Positions 1-13,400 of a DNA stretch of 64,000 bases are shown one piece after another. A program made the translations under genes and the position numbers. The stretch is taken from positions 310,001 to 374,000 of the forward strand of contig JABSSW010000009.1 in assembly GCA_018902385.1 (NCBI GenBank), in the 5' to 3' direction. The DNA comes from Physcia stellaris (Eukaryota; Ascomycota; Lecanoromycetes; Caliciales; Physciaceae). Position 1 is the stretch's first letter; every line of letters starts with the position of its first letter. The notes beneath the pieces were generated by a model that did no database searches, was not told the origin of the DNA, and saw nothing but the letters and a program-made list of their open reading frames with translations.

Positions 1-405
1 GGCGAAACAATAGGCTAGATGGTATGGGTCGGAAACATCCACCACGGTGATCCCATCATCATTATCAATGTCCTCCAATCCGGTATTGAAGCTTAGCGGA
101 CGAACTCGTTGCTGGTATCCTACTTCAGGCTCAAACGAGCCGCCGACAGTAAGACACGTTGCAATAAACGGGAAAGGCTGGAATGGCGGGTCTTCGGCGG
201 TCCAAAGCCTATCACCATAGACATGAGCAGCGCGAAGTTCTTGGAGTAAAGGAATACGGTTTCGAGGGGTAGAGAGGACAGAGAGGAGATGGAGGCAGCG
301 CTCAAGAGGGCCGATCCCGAAGAGCCACTGGCAGTGGAGAGCGGCGAGAGTGCGATAAAGGGTGCCAATGCGGGCGATGATGAAGATTTGGTGGCGTTGG
401 CCCAT
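1..405 (-). CDS. Conserved fungal hypothetical protein, 3' end beyond the window
   Basis: A frame opens at an ATG at 405 and stays open for 135 codons to the window edge, so the C-terminus is missing. It begins MGQRHQIFIIARIGTL and continues with a Trp/His/Leu-rich segment (LAALHCQWLFGIGPLER) and then an acidic stretch rich in Asp and Glu (LEDIDNDDG). I recall uncharacterised ascomycete proteins that begin with a similar MGQRHQ sequence; this is memory, not a search. No known domain or catalytic motif is visible. A competing frame (120-548) on the same strand has a low-complexity Ser/Leu composition and is probably a shadow. Function unknown. Confidence 0.6.
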   Translation of the reverse strand, partial: MGQRHQIFIIARIGTLYRTLAALHCQWLFGIGPLERCLHLLSVLSTPRNRIPLLQELRAAHVYGDRLWTAEDPPFQPFPFIATCLTVGGSFEPEVGYQQRVRPLSFNTGLEDIDNDDGITVVDVSDPYHLAYCFA

Positions 406-2478
406 CGTAACGCGTCTGTCAGGGAGATTTGAGGAGGAAGAATGAAAGATTGAGAGAGAGGGGAGAAGAGGGCTAACCTTCTTAGGCAGCAGAGCAGCTC
501 GGTACCGTGTGTATGGTGCCGATATGCACGATTAGCCGCGTATTTCATGCAAGGCGTGGTGTTGCGAAGGGAGATGTAAAACTATGATTTGCCTTATGAT
601 ACGAACACAATGGAGCGATGTGATTGAATATCTGGAAAACAAGAAAGGAGCAAGGTAGTGTCGAGGGAAAACTAACCAATTCTTATACATGAATCATGCT
701 TTTACACATTACCAACAGCGGCATAACCTCGAAAATTCAGATGTGCGTTTAGCAAACCACTACATCAGCAGCTGCACTCGAATTTGCTTCAAGATTCCTC
801 GATTGCGGCTTGAGAGTGCGTGATATCAAGCCGTGCCACAGCTCATTAGCTCAGCAACACCGAGGTCCAGAGCTGCACATCAGGCTAGAGTCGGATTTAC
901 AAATGAGCGACGTTGCGCCAAGAAGAAAATTGAGGTAGTTTCACACGGTAGCGCTTGAGAAAAAGCGGAGTCTTCGAAAGGGGGGTTCTGGTATGCTGTT
1001 TGAATGTTAGCTGTCTGGGCATCATAGAGATAAGCGCGGGGAGAAACGAGGGACCTTGGAAAAAGTACTTTGGTTTGTAAAGTTTGTGATGATGGAAATT
1101 ATAGCGAGTTGTTCGATCTCGGCGAACAGAATACAGGTCCGGTTGCTATCTCACTGATCGTCGTGATAGGTGGGAAACGTTGTCGAAGCTGAATAATCAA
1201 CCCCCATATCCGTTCGGGTCAACCCACAGACTCTCATCGTAAATTGTCCACCAAGCTATAAGGATGCTGATCTTTGATGACCACCTGTTGCTCTTAGCTG
1301 AATTCAGCATGTACTTTCTTCAACACCAAAGTCCATGACTTGGGTATTTAGCTAAATCTCTCTTACTGCTCTCACAGCGATTGCAGCGAGACGGTTTCCT
1401 GCTCTGTTCCAATCCTCGTGGATGGACTCCTCGATACGGAGACACTTGCTCGCTTCCCTTCCTGGTACCGGTGGGATCCATTCCTTGACCACATACAATG
1501 TAATAAAGGGAATCCTTGGTTAGAGGACCGTGAAACAATTGCCATATGCGAATTCTAGGTTATCCCTGTCCAGCGTCCGCGAGCGATCCCATCATACAGT
1601 TTAATAGACGGACCTTACAGCTTGAAATAGAAGATTGAGATAGACGATTGTCTTATGAATTAAAGAGATAAAAATTCAAGGGCGAAAAATCTCAGGCATG
1701 AGACGTCCACCAAGGGAGAGCGGGTAAAGACAAATAGATATAATATTGTAGGGCTGCCCAAGATGGGGATGATAAGGTAGAAGAGTGTGCTTCTTGAAGA
1801 GTACTTAGTGTAGTTTGTACATTAATTGGCGAATAGGGACACAAAGTCTGTTTAATATATGTGCTGAGCTTGCTTTGTCTTTACCGATTGCCCGAAAACA
1901 ACTAGTGCAAGTACAGTAAACACAAAACGAAGGATCGACGCAAGTGTAAGACTATGGGACCTCTCTGCCAACGCCTGTAAGCACGATTGATTAGCGAGAC
2001 AAACAAGGCTAGAATAGACCCTTGCATCAGAGAACCAAGTGAAAGCATCTGGAACTTGCCACAAGGTCATTCGATGCGGCTAATAGTATACTAGGTACCT
2101 TTGAGCCCTTCTAATGAGAATCATCGAGCATAGGAAAATCATGCTGCTCTACAACCCGAGTAAAATCTTACAAGTCCAAGCTCGTCGCTTTCCGATCGTG
2201 AAAAGATGCAATATGGTATCTCGCTCTGCTGAAATAGATGCATGCATTAATACTTCGTAAAACCCTTATGGCATAATCCGTCGGGCCCAGTAGTGGAGGA
2301 CTGGTAAGAACCCCATTCATTTCTCTAAGTGAGTGAATATTTTCTTTGGCAAGTTCGTAGATGTTGATGTTCGTATGCAAGTTTTATCGCCATGGTGTCA
2401 CGGCGCTCGAGCGGACTGGGACGTCGCCTGGAAGTACTTCCACTGGCCAAGATGGCTTGGGCTCAGCCTCCCACTGGC
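406..2478. other. Intergenic region, no gene recognised
   Basis: About 2 kb between the left-edge gene and the end of the Grr1-like gene. It has only short ORFs (under 75 codons) with no recognisable protein features. I see no tRNA, no repeat array and no TIR element. Confidence 0.5.
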
Positions 2479-4473
2479 TCAGCCTTCCACTGGGGCCCCG
2501 TAATCGCTACCATCCCCCGCCTCTGGATCGTCTTCACCATCTTCGTCATCATTAATCCCGGCCATATGCATCAGAGAAGCAACTTGATGGTCATTGTCAC
2601 CGTCCGGTACCTCGCGATCGTCGTACATGGTTCCTTCCGTGTCATAGATGCCGGCAGGATCTTCATTGAGATAGTTGCGTAGGCGGTTCACGCCGTCGCC
2701 AGAAAAGACACAGAACACATTGCGTTGATGATCGGTGAACTCTAGAATGGAATAAGCGATTGTATATTCATGACAGCAAAGATACTTGAAAGACTAGTGT
2801 GGATAAACGGAAATTGAGTGAGGACATGTCATACCTGCTGGCGCCTCTCGGATAAAACTCATGAGATCTTCTCGCAGATAGAATGCTGCGACGCCGGTCA
2901 AGCTGAGGTGAGTAAGTTTAGGACATTGATTCAACAGGGCATGTATTCCCTGTAGAGTCAATGCTGTGCAGTAGCTGAGATGAACTCTCTCGAGTAGACT
3001 AGGTGGCTGGGGTTTCAATGGCTGTCTCCCTGGTCGTCCTTTTTGTGCCAAAGCGAGAATGCTTCGATCTGTTATTTGGCCACATTTAACTAGGCCTATC
3101 CTCCTCAACTTGGGAAGTCCTGCCAGCAGCGTCACACTAGTATCTGTAAGAGCCTGGCAACAAGCCAGATCGATATACCGTATCCGGTTGCAGCACTTCA
3201 CCAATTCCTTGACAGCATCGTCCGTGATGCGTCCACAATGACCAAGATGAATGTAATGGAGATTCTTTCCCAGCTTTGTAATAGCGAAGACAGCTCGATC
3301 CGTGATTTCTCTGCATTTGGCAAGGACAAGGTTGCGTAAGCGAGGAGCAGCATCAACTATCTTCTCGACAGCTTCATCGTGTAGCTGCTCACAGCCGGTC
3401 AGATCGAGGATGCGGAGGCATTCGAGACTCAGAGTTTTGGGTAGATCGAGGAAAGCGTGGTCTGTGACGAGTTTGCAATGGTTCATTCGTAGCTCCCGAA
3501 GCTGGCGGCCATGTGCCAAAAGGCTTGTAATCGACTGATCGGTCACCAAACGGCAATTGTGTAAATCTATTTCAAGCATGGAAGGGCAGCTATTGGCGAC
3601 GGCCAATATGGATTCGTCGGTGACAAGGGTACAGTTGTTGAGCTTGAGCTGTAAAAATAATTAGTAAAACGCTTCTCTGACAGAAGACAAATCCCTTACC
3701 CGTTTCAAATATCTGCAGCTGCCAGCCAACACAGCCAGGGAATCATCTGTGACACGGGAGCACTCCGTGATGTTGAGCCCCTGTAGACGACCGCAGTTCC
3801 GCGCCACAGCAAGAAGTGTATGGTCCGTTACAGAGTCCAATCCTGTTATGTCCAATGCCAAAAGGCTTCTGCTTCCATCAACCAGCGACATCACGCCTTG
3901 ATCGGTCAATTTCCTGCAACCCGTCAGGGTGAGCCTCTCTATTCTCTTGCATGATTGGAATGCTTCCACGGTGCCATCGCTAACTTCATTTGTCAAGCTT
4001 GATAGGTTCAGGCGTTTCACAAGGTCTGAGTAGGCATAGTAGCTCTTCGGATTGCCAATGGATGTCACCACGCTGGTCAGGCGATGCCACTTGTCGCAAA
4101 GAGGTCGGTGCCATAGTAAATCCACGCAGTTCCTGGACCAGTTCTTATCAACCAGCATACAGTGCATCAGGTCCTTGCTTGATCCAAGTCTCGCAAAGAC
4201 GCCGATGAGAAGCTCTGCCGGCAATTTGCTTATTGGGGTCATCCGCCAGAGACGCTGCAGCTCTTCGTCAGTTGGCGACATACTAATATCGCGAAGCGAC
4301 AGGGCTCCAATGGAAGACTGGGAGTCGTTTCTTTGCAGTTGGAAGAAGTCGGTGTCGTCATACGGGATTTGCTCTGGTGAGCTGGCAGAGGATGAAGCCG
4401 ATTGAGATTCGCTAACTTCGAGTGTTGGAGGTCTTGGAGCGCTGACCGGCGAGGGTATGTTACTGAGGTGCAT
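2479..4473 (-). CDS. grrA: Grr1/GrrA-like F-box and leucine-rich-repeat protein (SCF substrate adaptor)
   Basis: Three exons fit: 4473-3700, 3648-2835 and 2741-2479, with introns GTAAGG...ACAG and GTATGA...CTAG, giving 616 residues. An F-box lies at about residues 79-124 (ISKLPAELLIGVFARLGS, then the LVDKNW segment). It is followed by about twelve LRRs with the CxxLTD repeat pattern (for example LTGCRKLTDQGV, LAKCREITDRAV). The last exon carries the conserved tail FCVFSGDGVNRLRNYLN and ends acidic. Grr1 proteins recruit phosphorylated substrates to the SCF ubiquitin ligase; in yeast they act on cyclins and in glucose signalling, and in Aspergillus GrrA is needed for sexual sporulation. Ser/Pro-rich residues 1-70 precede the F-box, as in the family. 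All splice phases close without any disruption. Confidence 0.93.
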
Positions 4474-6209
4474 GATGGTATAGGAGGATTGAGGAGCTTA
4501 TCGGGAGTGAACAACTTCGCCAAGTATCTCAGGGCGCTGTCGCCGTTTGACAAGGCTCGTGGGCAATGACGTGATCTGTCGCGTGTTGGCTCAAAGTGAT
4601 TTCTTTGTAGGATGTAAATGAGATAGTGAGACGATGGTCAGGTGGATAGATTGTTCAAGCCTTGGGCACTGAACACAATGTCCAAGGGGGTGTGTGACGT
4701 GAGAGAGGTCTGAGGTGACGGGCTTGGTGATTGTTCGGTGAGTTGCAGCAGAGCGCCCCTTCCTCGTGCTCAAAGCTCGAGGGCCCGTGTCAAGCTTCTC
4801 AAGGTCGTGACGAGCTATCGCGAGATGGGTAGCTACTTGTTCTGGGTTGTGAGGGTCGGTTAAGGTTAACAATCAGGAGGATTTCTAAGGTGAAGGGCGC
4901 GAGGGCGCTTGCACAAGGTTGATTGGCTTAGAGGCTTCGGCGCGGGAGAAGGTCATGACCTAGGTGCTGCGGCATGGAGTGTTGGTAGATAATGGATTGG
5001 TGTAATCACTGTAGAAGGATCAGGATGAAGAGTGGAGTGTTGTGCAGGTCGTCATAGAGATTGACGTGGGTGTCGCCCTTGAGCTGAGGCTGTGGTAAAG
5101 ATTTGGTCAGAAGAAGACAGGGGTTTGGATGGTGGGGCCGGCCGGATTATCATGCCGCATTGGTCTAGTGCTGACTAATCCCCGAAAAGAACGCTTGCCA
5201 CTTTCGTCAACTTCTACAACCACTCGAGTGAACCAATCTATAGAATTGCCCTAGAATGCTTCATTATTATTTTGTAGCCTGAACAAATACATTTGCAGGA
5301 TAGCCATTGCTGGACCGATGAGATACTAAATCTAAGCTCTCATATCCCAGCCATCCGCCGAGCTCTAAGCGTTCAGTACTGCGTACTCTAAGCGTTGATT
5401 ACTGCGTACTCAACCTCGAATTTCATGACTCACGATCTTACTGCCCTGCTTTCTTTCCTTAGCGCAGCTCCGTCTATCTTTCTTCTTACTTCTAGATCCG
5501 GCTATCTGGGTGTCTCACTTTGTCTTGCGACTTGAGCGCCACCTCTGGCCACAAGCGTTTGCTCTTGGTACTCCATTTGATCGGTAACCTTTTGACTGTA
5601 GATGATGGTGGTCTTATGCTACGTATCACATTCATGGTAACATGTTACCCGGAAAGTAAGTTCTCTACCATCTATTGCGGCACGGTTTCCTGGATTGCTA
5701 CTTGGGCAGTGGACTGTATTGCTCTTAAGACACCGTGTGTGCTTCCGTAGAGTCCTGTAGGCCCTGTTCGCGTTCCTGCTGTTTCCGAGCGGTTTCAAAG
5801 CGATGCCAATGATAGCATATCGATCAGTTGAACGTCTTGCATGGGGATGCAAACATGGGAGAACTATTGGTTTTTGGACCTTTTGGTTAGGTACAGTATC
5901 ACGTGGAGTATGACTACAAAAGAGACGATGTCATTTGTGGCTAAAGCAATGAAGGTATTCTAACTCAGGGGCTGCCTAACGTATTATCGTAAAGATTGTC
6001 AAGTCATGGAAGCTGGTAGAATATATCATCCAGATAAGCTGAAAATTGTAAGAGAATGGATGAAACTAGGGCTAGCTCAACCTTCACAATGTCTTGCCCT
6101 CTATACAACACTTCTGGCAAACTCTCTTACGCCTCGACGATCATGATGTGCGCTATGGGTCTTCCAGGTCAAGAAGCAAGAAGGGGCGCGAGAGAAGCAC
6201 AAACGGCTT
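4474..6209. other. Upstream region of the Grr1-like gene and intergenic DNA
   Basis: About 1.7 kb holding the presumed long leader and promoter of the Grr1-like gene on the right side of its ATG, then the downstream side of the hydrolase gene. No ORF longer than 95 codons looks like a protein. A small direct repeat is listed separately. Confidence 0.5.
5363..5411. repeat. Two-copy direct repeat, about 23 bp per unit
   Basis: Two adjacent units share CTCTAAGCGTT followed by TACTGCGTACTC and differ at a few middle bases. Too short to assign to any element. Confidence 0.6.
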
Positions 6210-7525
6210 CTATATGTTATGGCTGGGATACCCCAGGTACTGGACTTCCTGTTCCAGTCTATCAGCCCCACTAGCCAAACGTGGCTCTTCGCATAAGCCT
6301 CGTCTACCGGACGACGATTCACTACTTCCCCAACGAGGCGGCCAGGCATCTTCAGAAGTATGGCGTAAGAGTTCCCGCGCCTCACCCCACCTCTGAGCTC
6401 CTAGGTTCGCTTCCGTTTCGCTTTTCCTTGTCCGGACCACGCCGGGCGCTTCACCGCAGTATCTCTTCAAGGCCGCCATTACCGTCCGGAAGCCAGGCGA
6501 GTCCTTGCGGTCAAACTTACACATTCCGCTATGATCGGCGGCGATGCCCGATCTCTCTGTATCATCGAGTATGGGCGCCGCACTTGCCTCATCAACAATG
6601 TAATCCTTGGTATACTTGAGATCGGTGCGCTCCTGCTCCCAGAAGAAGAAGATGCGGAATCGATGCATCAAGGGTGCAAATTGATCGGTGATGCTTTGAA
6701 GAACTTCGGAATCCTCTTCTAATGCTCGGAGGAGGCTTGAATCGGTTTCTAACGCTTTCTTTGGAATGGTGGAGGAGACTATTTTCTGGAGATTGCTGAA
6801 GAGGCGGGCTTGGCTGGAGCCGTTGTGAGGGGTACCGAAGAAAAGGATGCTGTAAGTACAAGTATAAATAGAATGAAGATGGGCGATCTTGGCTCCCGTC
6901 CGGCTTGCCGAGTAGGCCAACGCCTGGTGAACCTTGATTAGCAGAGGCTGATATTGAAAATTGGGGATGAAATTAGACAAGGTGCTTACTCGCTTAACTA
7001 CAATGCCACCCAGAGAATGGCAGACGAAAATTATCGGTCGTTCCGTTGCACCTTCGAGCTACGCATGGTTAGGCGGTTATAAGCACGGATATAGACAGAA
7101 AGAATAATTGAAAAAAGGGTAAAAAGGGTAGCGGAAAGGCCAGCGGTAAGCACTGTAGGAAAAAGAAGTGTACTTCTCTGTCCGCCTGCAGCTGGGCGAT
7201 CAACGTCTGTGCATGTTGCAGAATCCTGTCTGCGGAGGTGTTTCTGCCCTTCAAGGAGGTCACATTTGCGTTATAGCCCCATACTAGGATTCGGGCATTC
7301 TTGATATACTTTGGTAGAAGATCGGGATTGTTGAGCCAGCATATTTCGCCCGGACTAGAGGTCCAAGTGCGATGAGCATCACCGTTAATGCCATGGACGG
7401 CCACTATACTGGATGAAGGCAGTATGTGAGCGAGGCTGTTTTTATGGACCTGCAGCGACAATGACTCACTCAACCTCGACGCCAGATGGAGGACAGTAAA
7501 GCTCTTCGATGCCGTAGAGCTGCAT
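6210..7525 (-). CDS. SesB-like alpha/beta-hydrolase, truncated relative to its NLR paralogue
   Basis: Four exons fit: 7525-7470, 7408-7174, 7058-6990 and 6923-6210, giving 357 residues. The start MQLYGIEELYCPP is followed by the beta-strand motif IVAVHGING (residues 20-28), a nucleophile elbow VCHSLGG with Ser112, and the late catalytic-His region SGIAADHSGM. This is the SERAC1/SesB-like esterase fold used as an effector domain in fungal NLRs. The NLR at 10.5-14.4 kb is clearly homologous along this domain and shares the phase and place of intron 1. Here the similarity stops near RWGEARELLR and the frame runs into an unrelated tail; no NTPase or repeat domain follows. It is either a free-standing hydrolase or an NLR cut back to its effector. 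The nucleophile is intact. Confidence 0.72.
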
Positions 7526-7949
7526 CTTTGTCTCTCGATAACTTATTGTGTGTTATAGAACAAGAATTCAAATAGTCAAAGACCTGACCGAATGCCACTA
7601 CGATAGGGTGGAAATTTCTCGAGATCAGAACTGATTGTGGATCAACGCTGGATCTTGGAGTGGAATAAAGGTGAGAATCAGATTCTCGGTAAAATTGATG
7701 AGCTTATTATATATGGAAACAAGATTCTCACAACGTGGCGGTTGTGCTGGCGCCTAATGAAACTAACAGCAACCATCCCAGTGTCTAGAGAAAGTCGTAT
7801 AAATAACCGCTCAGTAAGAGACCAATCATTGATCTTCCTCGGTAGTTTTGCGAAGGGGTACATGGGATCGAATTTTGATGTCTTCGAGGATTGGTGGACA
7901 CGTGGCGAAGTTGGCTCAAGACAGTCTTGGACTGGATTCGATATACTGG

Positions 7950-9735
7950 TCAAGAGTTTAATGACCGACCAAGCTCAATTATACATCCATCAGCACTAGA
8001 AAGAACCAAAGTTAGTCGCTGTCTTTCGGTTCCGGTAGGCTCGCTGATCTCTGACTTCGGCAGCTTGATGACAGGATAATGCTGCAAAAGTCGGATAATC
8101 GTGTAGTAAATCTCGAAGAGCGCAAAATCCTGTCCGAGACACGTTCGAGGACCTCCATTGAACGGAAAAAATGCCCAGCCGTCTGTTGAGTTTGCATCCT
8201 CCCATCTTTCTGGCCGGAATTCATCCGCGTCGGACCCGAAAATATTCTTCCGGCGAGCATTGACGTATTGAGAGAATATAACAACTTCACCCTTTTTCAC
8301 AAGGATGGGTGAGGTACCTTCAGGCCCACCCCCTGTAGGGAGGACCGTGTGCTTCAGAGCTGTTCTATTGTTTAATGGGACCGGTGGATACAAGCGTAGG
8401 CCTACGATGTCCACTTAGCAGGTGTTCCCAGATCAACATGCTTGGATACAAACTAACTTTCTTTGACAACTAATGCAAGATAGGGCATTTTTCGTATGAG
8501 ATCTCGGGTCGGGTGCTTTCCATCGCCGAGTATCGACAGAATCTCTGCACGTAACCGGTCCATGACTCGGGGATGTCTGACCAGTAAGCGGCTATAGTTA
8601 TCAGTAGGATTCGCACTTCGCGACAACTTTGATACGTACAACGTCCAGGAAAGAGAACAGGCTGTCGAGTCACGACCTGCTAACAGGATGTTCAGTAGCT
8701 GATCTCGCAGTGACTCGGTACTACTAGTTTCTTGGGCTAATTGATCGATAAAGCCATAATTCGCGCCTTGATGAGTTCCTTCACGCTCCTTTGTGTTCCG
8801 CTCTTGAATGTATTCGTCGACAAAACGATGAACAGTAGCACACGCGTTTTGGAATGTAGGCGGATTGTAAAAGAATTGCCATGGAGCTATCCTAAAACGG
8901 GCAGCTAACCCTTCTTGGGCTGCATTGAAACTCTCCTGAAAGGCCTTGATGTTGGCATCCGTCTCAGACTTTAGACTGCCGACCGATCTGCCCAGCAGAA
9001 GGCTTGTTGTAGTGTCCAGAGTCAGATTAAAGAACAACGGTTGGAGGTCGACGACGGCATGCGAAGAAGGAAGACATCCGATGAGATTATCGACATGATC
9101 TCGAAAGTGATCTAAGTTTTGATACTGTATCCGTGCAAATTGTTTCCGGAGAACCTCCCGAGAATGTTTCCAAGCAGGACCCTCTTGGGTAAAAATACCG
9201 TCACCCAATAGAGGGTAAAACACAGATCGCCGCACGCCAAAGCCGTAATCTATAGGCCCGTTTGTCAGCCTTAGGTACGGCAACTCGTGAGCTAGAGGAC
9301 TGACTCACCTTCGAAATTTGTTGACAGCACGGCGTCGACATTTCTCGGGTCCAGTGTATGAAAGACGCGAGGCCCAAACAACATGAATTGAGATAGGTTG
9401 TTGCGTGGCTCATAACCATCTGCCAGAGAGCACAAGAAGGCAAGTAGATGTTGCTGCGAATTCCAATACCACAGCTCTTTCAGTCTGTCAACGCCCAAAG
9501 GCCAGCGATTTGGGAGTTGTGGTGGTTGCTGGCATCCGTGACGGGCTCCGAATGCGGCAGCATCCTTGGCGCAACATCAGTACAGGCCAACGGTGACGAC
9601 AAAGAGTGTACTTACACGTCGTTCAAGGTACCAGGAAACGAGGTACCGGATGATTTGTGTGACGCTGACAGCCACGAGAGTTACCGCTGCGGCAAACGGC
9701 AAGCGGCCCGGGAAAGCGGACCACAACATCAGCAT
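7950..9735 (-). CDS. Cytochrome P450, CYP52-like (fatty acid or alkane hydroxylase type)
   Basis: Five exons fit with all phases closing: 9735-9616, 9564-9309, 9249-8640, 8591-8458 and 8401-7950, giving 523 residues, the usual P450 size. An N-terminal hydrophobic segment (residues 9-30) would anchor it in the ER. The I-helix motif is LLAGRDSTA, the ExxR motif is in KESLRLYPP, the PERF-type motif is FRPERW, and the heme loop is FNGGPRTCLGQDFAL with the ligand at Cys461. The GGPRxCxGQxFAL form and the LPNRWPLGVDRLKE N-terminal motif are typical of CYP52 and related fungal families that hydroxylate fatty acids or alkanes; the substrate here is inference. It sits between two homologous hydrolase/NLR genes and is transcribed away from the NLR. 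Confidence 0.9.
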
Positions 9736-10483
9736 TCGTGCGAACCTGTCGTTGTGTGAGTCTCTCTCAAAGACACATGGACAAACGATAGACTAGACAG
9801 CAATATGAAGCAGTTCGCGTTCCCTGAAGGAGTCCCCACGTCCACTGTTTGTCTATTTCTGTACCGCTCCTCTCTTGGCCTGAAGAGAAGAATAACCGCC
9901 CGGATGTGTGATTTGTTCCCCGATTGGTATTGTGGCGCCTGCAATTGCCCGTCGCAACCTTTCGGATCGGAAACGTTTCATATGCATGTTGACGCCAGGC
10001 CAAAGTCCCATCACAGTTTAGCCATGTCCTCGCTAATTCCTTGAGCGTTAATTGGCTAATCATTCCTTTTGGCCCCTAAGCCGACGCCAGCAACCGCAGA
10101 GTAAGATTATGGAGTGTCGCTCTACTACTAACGTGTTGTCACAACTGCATCTTCGTTCCTCTCAATTGACTGCTTGAGCGTGGGCTTCTCGGTAACCCCA
10201 AAAGCCGCCGGACCTATTATTATACTGATTTGGCTTCTTGCGTATTGTTATCGGTCTTTTCTCGGGCAGTGCAAGGATGACAAGCCTCTAAAGGTAATCA
10301 AGTCTTAGCCGCTTCTTTGTTTCACATTCTCGACTCTCTGATATTTGTGCACACCTTACATCTCATCTCAAATCAACTCATTCAATTCATAAGCTGGCCT
10401 TGTTATGGTATCTACAACGAAATTACCCGTGACCGCGGTCTTGAATCCGTGCCACGTTACGTGGAGTAGCACTATCATTGATT
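9736..10483. promoter_or_regulatory. Shared divergent promoter region, P450 and NLR
   Basis: The P450 start codon (9735, minus) and the proposed NLR start codon (10484, plus) face away from each other across 748 bp. No recognisable factor site was identified by eye, but any shared element would act on both genes. The short ORFs inside have no protein character. Confidence 0.5.
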
Positions 10484-13400
10484 ATGCCATTGCGCCAGCT
10501 CAACACTCTTCAACCCAAACAGAGTGGGACTGACAGCAACCATAACTCACTCTCAGTTGAGTAAGTGCATTGTCTTTTATCGGTCACCATGTGGGGACAA
10601 ATTTGCTTCTTCGACCCTTTGTCATCTTCCGTCCTTGTCACGCTCGATAAGTCTGTATCCGTTCCTAGTCCGGTCAATCATCGCCTGTCATTGTACTTGA
10701 GTGACCGGAGAGATATCTAGATAGTTGGATCAACCTTATATCATCAATAGAAAGAGCCGTCATACAGACTCTCCTACGCTTCTGCCAGTACTTCATCGCA
10801 TTTGGAGACGGGCTGAATTTGTGACGGTAGAGGAGTTCCGAGAGCGAGCTGCTGAAGTTGCTGATTCGTTGTGTTTTAGCGTGGTAGCCGTACATGGCCT
10901 TAACGAAAACGAACTCGAAGCGTGGACGGACCCCTCATCAGAAGTATTATGGCTTCGAGACTTACTCCCGAAAGCGATCGGGGTTGCTCGAGTATTGACA
11001 TACGGGTATCGTGCCCATATATCCGCCTTCTACGGAAACGGTTCCGCGGATCGCATTCAGCAGCATGCTCACACCCTCGTCGCGGATCTGCAGGCCGATA
11101 GAGCGCTAGAAGGCTGTCCACAGCGCCCGGTGATATTCATTTGCCACGGTCTTGGAGGAATATTGGTCAAGAAAGCTCTGGCGTACTCCTCTTCCAGATC
11201 ATCCAAAAATGTGGAGCACTTGTACTCAATCTTTACATCGACGTATGCTATATTGTTCTTCGGAACTCCGCATCATGGCATGGACCGTGGAAGCTGGACA
11301 GCAATGGCACTTAGCCAAGCACGACCCAATTCGAGGCCACGTGACCAAGACAGCCAATTGATGATGGTGATTGAAGAGGATTCGGAAACATTGCAAGCTA
11401 TCACTGACCAATTCGCCCCTCTTATGAAGCAATTTCATATTTTTTTCTTCTGGGAAGAAATACCAACGACTCTAGAGGGAGGGATAAGATACGTCGTAAC
11501 TGAGGAATCTGCAGCTCCAATGATGGATAATACCGAAAGAGCAGGTATTCCTGCCAACCACGCCCAGATGATCAGATTTTCCGATGCATCGTCCTCAAGC
11601 TACAGGACTATAATCGAAGCGCTTGTGAGATATAGCCGTGATGCTCCTTTGATAATCTCGAGGAGGTGGCAACAAGCGAAGGAGGCTCTCGCTCGCGTCC
11701 GCGCGAATGAAGCAGTCGAATTAGTGGGTTTGGCTTTCGACATTCATGATAAAGGTAGACCCTTTCATCATGAACGCGAATTATCGGAAAAGCCGCGGAA
11801 CAAATTCTTCTTCATTCCTCAAGTTGTGAGCAGTATATTCACAGGACGCGAGGATTGTGCCACTCTGGTTTCCGAATCCCTCTTGAGCGCAAAAGCATGT
11901 ATGGCACATGGACAACAGCGGAGATATGTCATATATGGTATAGGAGGCTCTGGCAAAACCCAATTTTGCTCCAAATTTGCTCAAGATCACCGGGAGAGGT
12001 GAGTAAGGTCTCCTGGGAACCCTGAGCGGCAACCTAACGGGGCTTCAGTTTTTGGGGAGTCTTCTGGATCGATGCGACATCAAGAGAGACAGCAATTCAA
12101 TCCTTCGCAAAAATTGGAAGATTGGGTGGGATGGAAGCAACGCAGAATGCCGGTAAACACTGGTTGTCTAATGCCGATGAACCTTGGCTACTTATTATTA
12201 ATAACGCTGATGATCCTGGTCTTGAACTTTCGGAACTCTTCCCAGAAGGTGAGCGAGGCCACATTTTGGTGACTACCAGAAATCCAAGCTTCAGGATACA
12301 TGCTACTGTGGGTTCTCTGGAATTTATGGGCTTGAGCAAGAGGGATGCATTGCTACTTCTGTTACGGGCATCCGACTTCCCCAGGCCTTGGGACTCTGGA
12401 ACCGAGGACAAAGGTAACAAGATCACTGACGCTTTAGGGTGCCTCGCTTTAGCTCTGATCCAAGCCGGAGCCTTGATTCTTGAGAAAATCTGCCAACTAG
12501 ACGATTACCTTGGCTTGTTCCAGCAATTTCAAAAGCAAATAATTAACCGCCAGTCGTCAAGAAATTCCAACAAAGAGGACCAAACGATATATGCGACCTG
12601 GGAACACTCCATTAGCTCTTTGGAATTGAGAGGCACGGAGGCCAACTTGGATGCAATACAGATCCTGAGTATGGTTGGCTTCTTCCACTTTGAGCATATC
12701 AGAGTTGATATTTTCACTCGCGCCCTGAAGAATATATTCAGCGCCATTGGCGCTGCAGATAATCACTCTCTCAAACGAAGAATAATCAGCGGTGTAATCT
12801 CCCGCATGCAACCTTTGCCTACCTTGCCGAGCTTTCTGCGTGGCCATTACAAGGAGTATGATCCTTCGCGAATCAGGCATGCGCTTCACGTTCTCCGATC
12901 GTTCTCTCTCATTAGCTACAACAGCCAAGACGACAGCTTTTCTCTGCATCCGGTGGTACATTCTTGGGCTCGGAGTCGACTTTCCAGTGGTGAGCAGATA
13001 CTATGGGCACAAATCGCACTCAACGTGCTTGCTGGATCGGTATCTCTTCCTCCAAATGATACAGGTGAAGCGCACGAAGAATTTAGGAGAGACATTATAC
13101 CTCACTTGAATTCTTGCCTTCATGCACGACCTATTCAGATTCTCAATTACGAAAAAATATTTGGAGGCTTGAAGTACCCTTTCGCACTTGTCCTACGGTC
13201 TTCGTTACTCTTTGTGTTTCGCGATCAGGTTCTCACGGCAGCTAAATGTGGCTATGTCTACGCTGAACGAGGCTACTTCAATGACGCAGCAACACTTCTA
13301 TTGCAAGCCAAGGAGGCCTTAATCCAAAGTAGAGGTAATCAGAACGAAAATACCATGCTTGCCATGTTAGGCCTCGCTGGAACCTATTGGGGTCTTGGAC

